A stretch of 64,000 bases of DNA from JAAFHB01 sp963675995 (GTDB lineage: Bacteria > Bacteroidota > Bacteroidia > Bacteroidales > Prolixibacteraceae): contig CAXXIY010000002.1 of assembly GCA_963675995.2 (NCBI GenBank), forward strand, positions 124,001-188,000, in the 5' to 3' direction. Numbering within the stretch: position 1 is the stretch's first letter; each line of letters opens with the position of its first letter. The notes beneath the pieces were generated by a model that saw only the letters and a list, made by a program, of their open reading frames with translations, was not told the origin of the DNA and searched no databases. Both the position numbers and the translations under genes were made by a program. Shown here in pieces: positions 27,398-37,332 of this stretch.

Positions 27398-28177
27398 TTA
27401 TTTTTGTGCCTTGATAATCGTGTCGTTAACAGCTTCATTTTGAAGCAGTGTGCTTTTAATATCTTCAAAGTGTTTTAAAAGCAAATAACTTTCATTGGTG
27501 GTAACCATTTCCCTTGCAACGCTGCCGGTAGTACTTATTGGTGTCCCATAAATCACATTAAAGATCTTATAACTTTGGGTGGAAATTCCGACGGTGTTTT
27601 CGGGTGTTACCAGCATGCCCTTGTACTCCGTACGCATCTGATTGGTTCGCATCGTCTTTTTGGCATTCATATCCGCATCGTAAACCTTTGGCGCCCGCGT
27701 CAAACCTTCAACAGTCGCTTTATCGACATGATTCTGGGCAATATTCATGGTTACCTGATCTGTCTTGACCGGAGTAATAATGATAGAAGATGGGGTGATT
27801 CTTCGAAGGATAATGATCTCTGCCAGTTTTATAGCCTGTTCCCGCATAAAAACACCCATGACGTACTCAGCTGACTTAAGGGTATCAGGTACGATAAGGG
27901 TGGTATGTTGGTAACCCATATAGGTGAAAACAACGGTATCGTTAGGAAATCCGTAGAACGAAAACCGTCCTGACTCATTTGTTGCAAAACTGTTTTTACT
28001 ATTGATGCTGAAATTGGCATTCGACAAGGGTTCCTTTGTTTTACTGTCAAAAGCAATACCTGTGATAAAAATCGATTTATTACTCTTGTTTGGGATGACC
28101 TGCCCCTTGGCAGGGCTACCTAAACACCATATAATCAAAACAATTAATATGGTCGACTTCAAGTTAAGAGTTTTCAT
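27398..28177 (-). CDS. Secreted protein with carboxypeptidase-regulatory-like domain
   Basis: A 259-residue protein with a signal peptide (cleavage near residue 25, AKG-Q) and one carboxypeptidase-D regulatory-like beta-sandwich (about 33-115, with SGRFSFYGFPNDTVVFTYMGY). The remaining 140 residues are unassigned. This domain is common at the N-terminus of TonB receptors, but here there is no plug or barrel, so it is a stand-alone envelope protein of unknown role. Upstream are 302 bases shared with the divergent xylose regulator. Confidence 0.75.
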   Translation of the reverse strand: MKTLNLKSTILIVLIIWCLGSPAKGQVIPNKSNKSIFITGIAFDSKTKEPLSNANFSINSKNSFATNESGRFSFYGFPNDTVVFTYMGYQHTTLIVPDTLKSAEYVMGVFMREQAIKLAEIIILRRITPSSIIITPVKTDQVTMNIAQNHVDKATVEGLTRAPKVYDADMNAKKTMRTNQMRTEYKGMLVTPENTVGISTQSYKIFNVIYGTPISTTGSVAREMVTTNESYLLLKHFEDIKSTLLQNEAVNDTIIKAQK

Positions 28178-28432
28178 TGCAGTTTCTATTAATCAGTATG
28201 AGTTGTATAAAGATAATCATATAAGGTTCGAAAACGAAATATTTCAATAAAATTTTATTCGCTCTCGTTTACTTATCAGGTTATCCACAGCTATAAGCTT
28301 TCAGCCAAAAGACATCCAATCAACAGAAAAGGGTTTCGGGTAAAAGATCATTATGGCGTTAATTTCTGTTGCAAGTTCGTTTCACATGTTTAATAACATC
28401 TAAAAAATAAATTTACGACATAAATAAAAGAT

Positions 28433-28440
28433 TAAGTTTG
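28433..28440 (+). promoter_or_regulatory. -7 box of the xylose regulator gene
   Basis: TAAGTTTG fits TAnnTTTG, 40 bases before the ATG at 28480 and six bases before a perfect inverted repeat. Confidence 0.45.
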
Positions 28441-28445
28441 CAGAA

Positions 28446-28466
28446 CGGATCAGAACAGATGATCCG
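28446..28466. promoter_or_regulatory. Likely operator for the xylose regulator
   Basis: CGGATCA (28446-28452), 7-base spacer, TGATCCG (28460-28466): a perfect 7-bp inverted repeat just downstream of the -7 box, over the expected transcription start. Position suggests autorepression by the GntR-type product of the gene that follows. Confidence 0.5.
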
Positions 28467-28479
28467 ATAGTTTTTATAC

Positions 28480-29475
28480 ATGAATAAATTTAGTTTTAAA
28501 CCTAATTTAGACTCAGGAGTATCAAAAGTTCAGCAACTTGTTGATGCTTTAATTCGTTCCATCAATTTTAAGATGCTTCGCGAAGGTGATGCTTTACCCT
28601 CGGTAAATGAACTGATGAAAGAATCAGGTTTATCGCGGGATACAGTATTCAAAAGTTATTCTGAACTCAAGCGGAGGGGAATTGTTGAGGCGAAACCGAA
28701 TAAGGGGTATTTTGTGACCCGGTCGCAAAAGCAGGTATTTCTTTTTCTTGATACCTTTAAAGCTTATAAAGAGGTGCTTTATAACTCATTCAAACAGAGT
28801 CTGCCACGTAATGTGATGGTTGATATTAATTTCCATCACTATAATTTTGATTTATTCGAGTCGATCATCCGCAATAGCATCGGGAAGTTTAATTCATATA
28901 TTATCATGAATTTCAACCATCCGGACATACCAGGAATTGTAAGTGAAATAGACCCCGATAAATTGCTTCTAATCGACTGGCAGATTCATTCAGGGAAAGG
29001 GCAGGCAAAAGTTTATCAGGATTTTGGACAATCGGTATATCGCTGTCTAAGTTCGGGTTGGCATTTGCTCAGGAAATATGATGAGGTTGTTTGCGTTTAT
29101 CCCGAGTATACTTTTCACCCAATCGAATCGGTTGAGAATGTGAATCGGTTTTGTGATGATAATAATTTGAAATTCAGTGTTATATACGATATTGAAGAGC
29201 TCGATATCCAGATGGGAAAAGTGTACATGGTTTTTGAGGATATCGATTTGGCAGCCATCCTTGAGCAGGCTAATCGTAAAAAGTTCAGACTTCGTGATGA
29301 TTTTGGCATTCTATCGTATAATGACACCCCTATGAAAAAGTTTATAGCAAAAGGAATCACCGTCATTTCGACCGATTTTAAATTAATGGGACAGAAAGCC
29401 GCAGAGTTTGCCCTGGGTAATTCGAAGATCGATTTTCTCGTTCCTACGGAATTAATTATTCGGGAATCGATCTAA
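28480..29475 (+). CDS. GntR-type regulator with sugar-binding C-terminal domain (xylose)
   Basis: The 331-residue protein has an N-terminal GntR winged helix (about 10-80: LPSVNELMKESGLSRDTVFK, then RRGIVEAKPNKGYFV) and a C-terminal periplasmic-binding/LacI-like effector domain (about 85-331). This combination is used by Bacteroidota for sugar regulators. It stands directly ahead of xylulokinase, xylose isomerase and a sugar symporter, so it very likely senses xylose or a derivative. A palindrome over its own start fits autoregulation. Confidence 0.88.
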   Translation: MNKFSFKPNLDSGVSKVQQLVDALIRSINFKMLREGDALPSVNELMKESGLSRDTVFKSYSELKRRGIVEAKPNKGYFVTRSQKQVFLFLDTFKAYKEVLYNSFKQSLPRNVMVDINFHHYNFDLFESIIRNSIGKFNSYIIMNFNHPDIPGIVSEIDPDKLLLIDWQIHSGKGQAKVYQDFGQSVYRCLSSGWHLLRKYDEVVCVYPEYTFHPIESVENVNRFCDDNNLKFSVIYDIEELDIQMGKVYMVFEDIDLAAILEQANRKKFRLRDDFGILSYNDTPMKKFIAKGITVISTDFKLMGQKAAEFALGNSKIDFLVPTELIIRESI

Positions 29476-29529
29476 TGATCATGACACAACAGAACAGATT
29501 TATTTATAAATTTTGAAAAACAAACCTCT

Positions 29530-31014
29530 ATGTATCTGCTAGGAATTGATATCGGAAGTTCTTCAGTGAAGGCCTCCATCATGAATGGTGAAACCGGCCA
29601 GATCGCCGGATCATCCTTCTATCCCAAAAGTGAGATGACCATCGTTGCCAAACAGGCGGGTTGGGCAGAACAACAGCCAGAACTCTGGTGGGACAACCTT
29701 AAGCTTGCCATCCTCGAAGCCAGGTCATTGGCGGGGATATCAGGCGATGAAATTATTGCAATTGGTATTTCGTATCAGATGCACGGACTGGTAGTTGTCG
29801 ATAAACAACAGCGCGTATTGCGGCCATCCATTATTTGGTGTGATAGCCGAGCCACAGAAATCGGAAACAGGGCTTTTAATGAGATTGGTAATGAAAAGTG
29901 TCTTAATTCGTTGCTCAATTCCCCGGGTAATTTTACCGCCTCCAAACTGAAGTGGGTGAAAGATAACGAGCCTGCCCTTTACGATCAGATCGATAAGATA
30001 ATGTTGCCTGGTGATTATATCGCTATGCGTTTGACTGGAGAGATCAGGACCACTGCATCGGGTTTGTCGGAAGGGATGTTTTGGGATTTCAGACAAAATG
30101 GGGTATCAGATCTGGTCATTGAATATTATGGATTTCGAAAAGAGCTGATCCCTCAATTGGTGGAAACATTTGGAATTCAGGGATATGTTATGGCAGGAGT
30201 TGCTGCAGAACTTGGTTTAAAACCAGGAATTCCCGTATCGTACAGGGCGGGCGATCAGCCAAATAATGCGCTGTCGCTTAATGTTCTGAATCCGGGAGAG
30301 ATTGCGGCAACTGCTGGAACCTCGGGCGTTGTTTATGGGGTAAGCGGGGAGGTCAAATATGATCCTCAATCGCGGGTGAACACTTTTGCCCATGTTAATC
30401 ATACAGTTGCAGCTGACCGGTTAGGGGTTTTGCTTTGCATCAACGGGACAGGTATTCTTAATTCGTGGATGAATAAATACATAGGGAATAAGGATTATTC
30501 TTATGAACAGATGAATGAAATGGCAGGCGCGATACCTGCTGGTTCAGAAGGTGTTTCTGTCCTTCCGTTTGGCAACGGTGCAGAGCGGGTTTTGGGGAAC
30601 CGGAATATTGGTGCCCAGATTTGCGGACTTGATTTTAACCGGCATGGACAGGGGCACTTGTTCAGAGCGGCCCAGGAGGGGATCGTTTTCTCGTTTAAAT
30701 ATGGGATGGAAGTTCTGAAAGGGATTGGAATTGAAGCGAAGGTGATCAGGGCTGGTAAATCCAACATGTTCCTGAGTCCGGTTTTCCGTGAGACGCTTGC
30801 CAATATAACGGGTGTCTCAATTGAATTGTACAATACGGATGGTGCTGCCGGCGCTGCAAGAGGTGCAGGTGTGGGTTCAGGATATTACCCCTCATTTGCT
30901 GATGCGTTCTCCGGTTTGAAGAAACTCGATTTGGTTGAGCCTGATCTGAATCAGAAAGATCAGGTAGAACAAGCCTATCAGAGATGGGAAAATAACCTGA
31001 AAAAGTTTATTTAA
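29530..31014 (+). CDS. xylB: Xylulokinase
   Basis: FGGY-family kinase of 494 residues that phosphorylates D-xylulose to xylulose 5-phosphate. The N-terminal ATPase motif YLLGIDIGSSSVKASIM, the substrate-binding YQMHGLVVVD, DYIAMRLTGE, and AGDQPNNAL in the second domain support the family and the xylulokinase subgroup (QMHGLV is typical). The gene lies 54 bases after the regulator and 72 bases before xylA. It could in principle act on another ketose, but the neighbours make xylulose the clear choice. Confidence 0.95.
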   Translation: MYLLGIDIGSSSVKASIMNGETGQIAGSSFYPKSEMTIVAKQAGWAEQQPELWWDNLKLAILEARSLAGISGDEIIAIGISYQMHGLVVVDKQQRVLRPSIIWCDSRATEIGNRAFNEIGNEKCLNSLLNSPGNFTASKLKWVKDNEPALYDQIDKIMLPGDYIAMRLTGEIRTTASGLSEGMFWDFRQNGVSDLVIEYYGFRKELIPQLVETFGIQGYVMAGVAAELGLKPGIPVSYRAGDQPNNALSLNVLNPGEIAATAGTSGVVYGVSGEVKYDPQSRVNTFAHVNHTVAADRLGVLLCINGTGILNSWMNKYIGNKDYSYEQMNEMAGAIPAGSEGVSVLPFGNGAERVLGNRNIGAQICGLDFNRHGQGHLFRAAQEGIVFSFKYGMEVLKGIGIEAKVIRAGKSNMFLSPVFRETLANITGVSIELYNTDGAAGAARGAGVGSGYYPSFADAFSGLKKLDLVEPDLNQKDQVEQAYQRWENNLKKFI

Positions 31015-31086
31015 AATTTGATTCAAAAGGTATTTTTTAATGTGTGATTTATTTAATAGTGTTAACCTAATATAATAGAAATAGTT

Positions 31087-32412
31087 ATGGATGCATTTGT
31101 TGGAGGTAAAGAGTATTTTCCAGGAATAGGAAAAATTAAATTTGAAGGTGTTGAGTCCAAAAATCCGCTCGCTTTTAAGTGGTACGATGAAACCAGGGTG
31201 ATTAATGGAAAGAGCATGAAGGAGTATCTTCGTTTTGCAGTAGCTTACTGGCATACTTTCTGTGGGGATGGTGGCGATCCTTTTGGACCAGGAACACAGA
31301 TTTTCCCATGGGTTGGTGCACCTGATAAAATGGATGCCGCCAAAGAGAGAATGGATGCAGCATTTGAGTTTATAAGTAAAGTTGGCGCCCCTTTCTACTG
31401 TTTCCACGATACCGATGTAGTGGGCGATGGTTCAGTTTTTGAAATCGAACAACGTCTTACAAAAATGGTAGACTTTGCAAAAGAGCGACAGGCTGCTACC
31501 GGAATTAAACTCCTTTGGGGCACAGCAAACGTTTTCTCAAATCCCCGTTATATGAATGGCGCATCTACTAATCCTGATTTCAACGTATTGACGAATGCAA
31601 CGGTTCAGGTCAAGAATGCCATTGATGCAACTATTGCACTTGGTGGGACCAATTATGTCTTCTGGGGTGGTCGCGAAGGGTATATGAGTCTGCACAATAC
31701 CGATGTTAAGCGGGAACTGGAACACATGGGCAAATTTCTGGGTGCTGCCCGCGACTATGCCCGGGCACAGGGATTTAAAGGCACCTTCCTGATTGAACCA
31801 AAGCCGATGGAACCAATGAAACATCAGTACGATTTTGATACTCAAACGGTCATCGGATTCCTTAAAGCTCATGGTTTAGAAAAGGATTTCAAATTAAATA
31901 TCGAAGTAAACCACGCCACCCTCGCTGGTCACACCTTCGCACACGAACTGCGAATGGCTGCAGATCAGGGAATGTTAGGTTCAATTGATGCCAATAAAGG
32001 TGATTATCAAAACGGATGGGATACCGATGAGTTCCCGACCAATATTTATGAAGTGACTGAGGCAATGATGGAGATCATCCAGGCTGGTGGTTTCACTAAT
32101 GGGGGCGTAAACTTCGATGCCAAAACACGTCGCAATTCATCTGATCTTGAAGATATTTTTATTTCGCATGTATCCGGTATGGATGTATTTGCCCGAGCCC
32201 TGGTAATTGCTGATAATATCTTGAAAGACTCAGATTATCTAAAACTTAGAAAGAACAGATATGCCAGTTACGACAGTGGCAAAGGTGCTGAATTTGAAAC
32301 TGGTAAACTGAGTTTTACCGATCTTTACAATATTGCAAAAGAAGTTGGCGAACCGAAACAGATCAGCGGAAAACAGGAAATGTTGGAGCAGCTGATTAAT
32401 TGCTATATCTGA
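31087..32412 (+). CDS. xylA: Xylose isomerase
   Basis: Interconverts D-xylose and D-xylulose. The 441-residue TIM barrel has the catalytic FHDTDV, FWGGREGY, the metal ligands in LIEPKPMEP and EVNHATLAGHTF, and SIDANKGD. Length and the N-terminal extension put it among the class II enzymes, as in other Bacteroidota. The transporter gene starts 4 bases after its stop, so the two are co-transcribed. Confidence 0.97.
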   Translation: MDAFVGGKEYFPGIGKIKFEGVESKNPLAFKWYDETRVINGKSMKEYLRFAVAYWHTFCGDGGDPFGPGTQIFPWVGAPDKMDAAKERMDAAFEFISKVGAPFYCFHDTDVVGDGSVFEIEQRLTKMVDFAKERQAATGIKLLWGTANVFSNPRYMNGASTNPDFNVLTNATVQVKNAIDATIALGGTNYVFWGGREGYMSLHNTDVKRELEHMGKFLGAARDYARAQGFKGTFLIEPKPMEPMKHQYDFDTQTVIGFLKAHGLEKDFKLNIEVNHATLAGHTFAHELRMAADQGMLGSIDANKGDYQNGWDTDEFPTNIYEVTEAMMEIIQAGGFTNGGVNFDAKTRRNSSDLEDIFISHVSGMDVFARALVIADNILKDSDYLKLRKNRYASYDSGKGAEFETGKLSFTDLYNIAKEVGEPKQISGKQEMLEQLINCYI

Positions 32413-32416
32413 TCCT

Positions 32417-33802
32417 ATGAAGGAGCATAGTTCGTTTTACGTTATTGGCATAACTTTGGTCGCCACCTTGGGTGGACTCCTTTTTGGATACGATACTGCA
32501 GTTATCTCCGGAGCTGAGAAATCAATCCAGGCCTATTTGATCACCGGGCTTGGCCTTGGTTCCCTTGCTCATGGAGCAACGATCTCAAGCGCACTAATAG
32601 GTTGTATTATTGGAGGAATGGTCTCCGGATTGGTAGCATCAAAACTGGGACGAAAGAATTCGCTTTTACTCGCGGCGTTCCTCTTTTTCTTCAGTGCGCT
32701 CGGATCAGGCTGGCCCGAATTCCTCTTTTTTACCAAGGGAGAACCGACAATGGGTCTCTTATTTATGTTCAACTTTTACCGGATTATCGGAGGTGTTGGG
32801 GTGGGTATAGCCTCAGCTGTCAGCCCTATGTATATCGGAGAAATAGCCCCGGCTGAGATTCGTGGACGACTCGTCTCTCTCAACCAGATCGCTATTATAT
32901 TTGGTATGCTGGTGGTTTACTTTGTCAACTATTTTATTGCCCACGGACACACCATTGAATGGATTAATGCGATCGGGTGGCGATGGATGTTCACATCAGC
33001 GGCATTCCCGTCGGCACTTTTTGCAGTTTTACTCTTCTTCGTTCCCGAAACGCCACGTTATCTTGCTCTTACCAATCAGGATACAAAAGCCCTGGAGATA
33101 CTGACAAAAATTAACGGGGTACAGCAGGCTAAACTCATCATGATCGATATCAAAAAATCGGTTGAGGCCGCATCCGAAAGAATATTTGCATTTGGAAAGA
33201 CTGTAATTTTTATTGGTATTCTTCTATCTGTATTTCAGCAGTTTGTAGGAATTAATGTCGCTTTGTATTATGCCCCGCGTATTTTTGAAAGCATGGGCGC
33301 AGCCAAGGATGCATCGATGCTTCAAACTGTGGTAATGGGTTTCATTAACGTCGTTTTTAGTGTTGTGGCAACCCTTACAGTTGATAAATATGGGAGAAAA
33401 ATATTACTGATGATTGGATCTATAGGTATGGCTGTTGGAATGTTTGCCATTGGTACCCTTGCATTTATGAAAATTATTGGTATCAGCACACTGATATTTA
33501 TCCTCATCTACACCGCATCGTTTATGATGTCGTGGGGACCTATTTGCTGGGTGCTTATTTCCGAAATCTTTCCAAATAAGATCAGGGGGCGTGCGATCGC
33601 AATTGCAGTCGCCGCACAATGGGCAGCCAACTACTTTATTTCATCCACCTATCCGGCGATGATGGAATTTAGTGGAGGTATAACCTATTGGTTTTATGGA
33701 GCAATGAGTATCCTTTCATTTGTTTTCGTTTGGAAGATGGTTCCTGAAACCAAAGGAATGACACTTGAAGCAATGGAACAGTTATGGCTGAAGAAAAAAT
33801 AA
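32417..33802 (+). CDS. xylE: Sugar:H+ symporter of the MFS sugar porter family, likely xylose
   Basis: A 461-residue protein with 12 predicted membrane helices. Family signatures are GGLLFGYDTAVISGA in helix 1, a GRK motif after helix 2, EIAPAEIRGRL, PETPRY in the central loop, QQFVGINVALYYAP in helix 7, and PETKGMTLE at the C-terminus. It moves a hexose or pentose with protons across the inner membrane. Xylose specificity is inferred from the operon. A terminator follows 66 bases downstream. Confidence 0.92.
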   Translation: MKEHSSFYVIGITLVATLGGLLFGYDTAVISGAEKSIQAYLITGLGLGSLAHGATISSALIGCIIGGMVSGLVASKLGRKNSLLLAAFLFFFSALGSGWPEFLFFTKGEPTMGLLFMFNFYRIIGGVGVGIASAVSPMYIGEIAPAEIRGRLVSLNQIAIIFGMLVVYFVNYFIAHGHTIEWINAIGWRWMFTSAAFPSALFAVLLFFVPETPRYLALTNQDTKALEILTKINGVQQAKLIMIDIKKSVEAASERIFAFGKTVIFIGILLSVFQQFVGINVALYYAPRIFESMGAAKDASMLQTVVMGFINVVFSVVATLTVDKYGRKILLMIGSIGMAVGMFAIGTLAFMKIIGISTLIFILIYTASFMMSWGPICWVLISEIFPNKIRGRAIAIAVAAQWAANYFISSTYPAMMEFSGGITYWFYGAMSILSFVFVWKMVPETKGMTLEAMEQLWLKKK

Positions 33803-33867
33803 ATCGGAAGCAAAATTAGCAAATGTAAGGTTATTCTAGGTAACCGATATTTATTTGCCAATATTAG

Positions 33868-33904
33868 AATCCCTCTGAGAGGCTGAGTCTTAGAGGGATT
33901 TTTT
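33868..33904 (+). terminator. Terminator of the xylose operon
   Basis: AATCCCTCT (33868-33876) pairs perfectly with AGAGGGATT (33892-33900), followed by a run of T. The remaining bases between 33803 and 34050 show nothing recognisable. Confidence 0.85.
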
Positions 33905-34050
33905 GTGCCGGTATTAAAGGCATGATCTGTTGTAATCAGTTTGTGGCATCTTTTTTTGTCTTCCCGGATTAAACCATCAACTCTTTGATATGTCTAAAAT
34001 CGTACATGAGGAGAAAATTATTATTTTTTTACATTTAACCAGATCATCAA

Positions 34051-35064
34051 TTGCCAAATTTATCGATCATAATAGTTAATTACCGGGGCTGGGAAAGACT
34101 TACCCAATGCCTTGATTCCTTAAGTACTATTGAGGATAACCGGTTTACACATGAGGTGATTGTAGTTGATAATAATTCCAACGATGGTCAAATAGACCGG
34201 TTTCGGAGATTATATCCCAGGTTCAAATTTGTTTTAAATCCTGATAACCTTGGTTTTGCTTATGGCTGCAATTGGGGAGCAGTCTATGGCAGAGGTTCGA
34301 ATTTTCTATTCCTGAATCCTGATACGATTGTCACTGCTGAAGCTCTTTTCGCCATGCTTACTGAAGTGCGGGTCAGGAGGGCCAATTCCATTATTTCATG
34401 CTGTCAGATAAGGGGAAATGGTGCCAAGGAGCACCCTTATGGTCAATTCATATCGCCACTCACCTTAACCGGATGGCTCCGAGCAATTGTTAAGATTGTT
34501 TCCCTTCATGGGGAAGAGCCGTTTCTTCAAACAGACGACTATATTTATCCCGATTGGGTTTCCGGTTCAGTTGTAATGATTAAAAGGGAGAGTTTTCAAA
34601 ATTTAGGTGGATGGGACGACGATTTCTGGATGTATTTTGAGGATGTAGACCTGTGCCGCAGAGCCATGCAGAAAAATGGAGAAATAGTATTACTTAAAAA
34701 TGCTTGTGTTGAGCATAATCATGGCGGATCTTCGCGAATCAACCTGCAAGTTACTGCCTTAACAAAAACTGAGGTAAATATCTCCCGACATGTTTATATT
34801 TCAAAACATGAAAACGGATGGAAAGCTTCGTATATGCATTTGTTCCTGATTGCTAATAATTTACTCTTTGGCTTTATTCCGGCAGTGGCAGGATTAATTC
34901 TCTTTTTTATTAAGGATCTGAATGTTTTATCACACATCTATCTCCGCTTGGTTGGCTATTACTTTAATGCAATGCTTTCGGGAACATGGTTAAGCAAAAG
35001 GTCGGTTAAGTCTGCTTTAAATGTGAGAATCCGTAATTACAAAATGGGGATTCAACGAGATTAA
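34051..35064 (+). CDS. Glycosyltransferase, family 2, rhamnosyltransferase-like
   Basis: The 337-residue protein begins LSIIIVNYRGWE, has VVDNNSNDG, the D-x-D-like LNPDTIV near residue 90 and WVSGSVVMIKRE...GGWDDDFWMYFEDVDLCRR near residue 180, the pattern of dTDP-rhamnosyl and similar transferases. A C-terminal hydrophobic segment (about 270-290) suggests membrane association. The only start compatible with the domain is the TTG at 34051. It opens the polysaccharide cluster and is convergent with the leftward genes at 35093. Confidence 0.85.
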   Translation: MPNLSIIIVNYRGWERLTQCLDSLSTIEDNRFTHEVIVVDNNSNDGQIDRFRRLYPRFKFVLNPDNLGFAYGCNWGAVYGRGSNFLFLNPDTIVTAEALFAMLTEVRVRRANSIISCCQIRGNGAKEHPYGQFISPLTLTGWLRAIVKIVSLHGEEPFLQTDDYIYPDWVSGSVVMIKRESFQNLGGWDDDFWMYFEDVDLCRRAMQKNGEIVLLKNACVEHNHGGSSRINLQVTALTKTEVNISRHVYISKHENGWKASYMHLFLIANNLLFGFIPAVAGLILFFIKDLNVLSHIYLRLVGYYFNAMLSGTWLSKRSVKSALNVRIRNYKMGIQRD

Positions 35065-35092
35065 GATTCAACGTATTCCTAAAGCGGATATC

Positions 35093-36217
35093 TTACGAAA
35101 TTTCCATTACCAGTTTCTGGTAGAGCTCCATCAATCGTTGGGCCGCTAATTTATCGCTGAATAGTGTAGCATTGATATTTCCCTTTCGAATCATCTCCTC
35201 TCTTATCCCAGTGTCAGATAACATTTTATTTATGGCTTGTCCGATTTCCGAAATATCTGCAGGATTGACATAGAGTGCCCCTTCACCACCCGCTTCAGGT
35301 AAACTGCTGATATTTGAAGTGATAACTGGACATCCTGAAGCCTGAGCTTCAAGAACAGGGAGTCCGAATCCTTCAAAAAAAGAGGGATAAACCATCACCT
35401 CTGCCATTTGATAAATGGCCTGCAATTCATCTGATGAAGTGTTATGGAGAAAAATCACCTGTTTACAGATGCCGGAATCATGAATAAATTGAATAATATC
35501 ATTCATGTATACCGTTGGTTTCCCTAAAATCACAACGGTTGTATCCACATTTTCTTTGACAACCGCTTTTAAAATGGCGAGCTGGTTCTTTCTTCTTTCA
35601 ATCGTACCTACACTAAGAATAAACTTCTCCGGTAGATTGAATTTTAACCTGACAGTTTTTTTTTCAGCATCATTCAGTTTCGTAAAAAAACGGTTGTCGC
35701 ACGATTGATAGATAACCTCAATTTTATCAGGATCAGTTCCAAAAAAGCGGATCAAATCGGCCTTCGTCTGCTGACTAATCGCAATTATCTTTGTGGCCAT
35801 TCGGCATGAATTCTTACAGATCGAGAGATACATTTTTCGGTCCAACTTTTTATAATATTCCGGATATCTCAGATAAATCAGGTCATGAACGGTAACAATA
35901 GATGGCACTCCTGTCTTTTCGATTCCCAAAGGTAAGACGTGACTTAAGCCATGAAAAACATCAATTTTGTTAATTCCCAATAATTTAGTGATTTGATGTA
36001 GTCTCCAGTAAGATCTGAAATATTTCGAAAAAAAGGTTCCTGGAGTGACCACTTCAGTTGATTCCGAAAGGACAAAAAGATCGGTAAGCCTGGGCGCAAA
36101 CAGTTTATAGGTGTTTTCAGGGTAATATTTTACTAACAGATTAATCAGATTCCGGCTATAGTTTCCCAGTCCCGATAAGTTTTGAAATGCCCGTTTAGCT
36201 TCGAAGCCGATAATCAT
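35093..36217 (-). CDS. Glycosyltransferase, family 4 type (GT-B)
   Basis: A 374-residue GT-B enzyme. N-terminal: GFEAKRAFQNLSGLGNYSRNL, the glycine-rich acceptor loop of mannosyltransferase-like proteins. C-terminal: SVGTIERRKNQ and the nucleotide-sugar motif PSFFEGFGLPVLEAQASG with the E-x7-E pattern. Last gene of the leftward operon from the PerA-like gene; 6 bases separate it from gmd, suggesting use of a GDP-sugar, though that is inference. Confidence 0.88.
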   Translation of the reverse strand: MIIGFEAKRAFQNLSGLGNYSRNLINLLVKYYPENTYKLFAPRLTDLFVLSESTEVVTPGTFFSKYFRSYWRLHQITKLLGINKIDVFHGLSHVLPLGIEKTGVPSIVTVHDLIYLRYPEYYKKLDRKMYLSICKNSCRMATKIIAISQQTKADLIRFFGTDPDKIEVIYQSCDNRFFTKLNDAEKKTVRLKFNLPEKFILSVGTIERRKNQLAILKAVVKENVDTTVVILGKPTVYMNDIIQFIHDSGICKQVIFLHNTSSDELQAIYQMAEVMVYPSFFEGFGLPVLEAQASGCPVITSNISSLPEAGGEGALYVNPADISEIGQAINKMLSDTGIREEMIRKGNINATLFSDKLAAQRLMELYQKLVMEIS

Positions 36218-36223
36218 AAATTG

Positions 36224-37291
36224 TTATTGATTAAGTTTTAATTTCTGAATGTATTCAAAATCTGCCAAAACCATTTTTTTAATCAAACTTCCGAATGAAG
36301 TTTTCTGGGGGTTCCATCCTAACAAATTTTTTGCTTTGGAGGGATTACCGCACAATAACTCAACTTCAGTCGGTCTGTAATATTGTGGATCGATCTCTAT
36401 TATTACTTTACCGGTTTTTGTGCATAACCCTTTTTCATCGATATCACTACCTTTCCATTCAAGGTCTATGCCTGCCTCCTGAAATGCTATTGTGCAAAAT
36501 TCCCGGACAGTGTGCATCTCTCCTGTGGCAATAACAAAATCCTCAGGAGTAGGATGTTGAAGCATTAACCACATGCATTCCACATAGTCTTTGGCGTAGC
36601 CCCAATCGCGCAAAGCGTTTAAATTGCCAAGGTATAATTTCTTTTGCCTGCCGGTAGCTATTCTCACAGCTGCCAGGGTTATTTTTCTGGTGACGAAATT
36701 TTCTCCCCTCCGTTCACTTTCGTGGTTAAATAGGATGCCGTTTACTGCATACATACCATATGCTTCCCGATAATTTTTAGTCATCCAAAACGCAAATTGT
36801 TTTGAAATGCCATAGGGTGAGCGCGGATAAAATGGTGTTGTTTCCGATTGGGGAGTTTCCTGTACCAGACCATAAAGTTCGGATGTGGAAGCCTGATAAA
36901 TGCGAACCTTACTCTCCATCTCCAAAATACGAACTGCTTCCAGTATCCGGAGTGTCCCAATTGCATCTGTTTCTGCGGTATATTCCGGAACGTCAAACGA
37001 CACTTTAACATGAGACTGCGCCGCTAAATTGTAGATTTCACCGGGCTTAACCTTTTGTATAATACGGACTAAGGAACTAGAATCCGTCATGTCTCCATAA
37101 TGGAGGGTCAGTTTGTTCTTCAACCGAATGTCCTTAATCATCTCATCGATATAAAGATGTTCAATTCTGCTCCGATTGAATTGTGAAGAACGACGAACAA
37201 TTCCATGTACGTTGTACCCTTTTTCAATCAAAAACTCAGCTAAATAGGAGCCATCCTGCCCGGTAATTCCAGTGATTAGTGCTATTTTCAT
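36224..37291 (-). CDS. gmd: GDP-mannose 4,6-dehydratase
   Basis: Converts GDP-D-mannose to GDP-4-keto-6-deoxymannose. The 355-residue short-chain dehydrogenase has the NADP-binding ALITGITGQDGSYLAEFL at the N-terminus, the catalytic Thr-Ser and Y-x3-K in STSELYG and PRSPYGISKQFAFWM, and NHESERRGENFVTRK, all typical of Gmd. No fucose synthetase (Fcl) is linked; the operon instead holds a PerA-like aminotransferase, pointing to GDP-perosamine as the product. Confidence 0.96.
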   Translation of the reverse strand: MKIALITGITGQDGSYLAEFLIEKGYNVHGIVRRSSQFNRSRIEHLYIDEMIKDIRLKNKLTLHYGDMTDSSSLVRIIQKVKPGEIYNLAAQSHVKVSFDVPEYTAETDAIGTLRILEAVRILEMESKVRIYQASTSELYGLVQETPQSETTPFYPRSPYGISKQFAFWMTKNYREAYGMYAVNGILFNHESERRGENFVTRKITLAAVRIATGRQKKLYLGNLNALRDWGYAKDYVECMWLMLQHPTPEDFVIATGEMHTVREFCTIAFQEAGIDLEWKGSDIDEKGLCTKTGKVIIEIDPQYYRPTEVELLCGNPSKAKNLLGWNPQKTSFGSLIKKMVLADFEYIQKLKLNQ

Positions 37292-37332
37292 TCTCCGTTT
37301 TGGTTCATCAAATTAAGTGAAAATATTTATAA

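Larger units (their letters stand above)
28178..28479. other. Intergenic region between the divergent envelope gene and xylose regulator
   Basis: This stretch holds no gene. It contains one perfect DnaA box TTATCCACA (28281-28289), the -7 box at 28433-28440 and the palindrome at 28446-28466. The rest is AT-rich with nothing I can identify. Confidence 0.5.

Noticed and set aside
28281..28289. Perfect DnaA box TTATCCACA as part of an origin
   Set aside because: A single isolated copy with no other boxes or AT-rich unwinding element close by.
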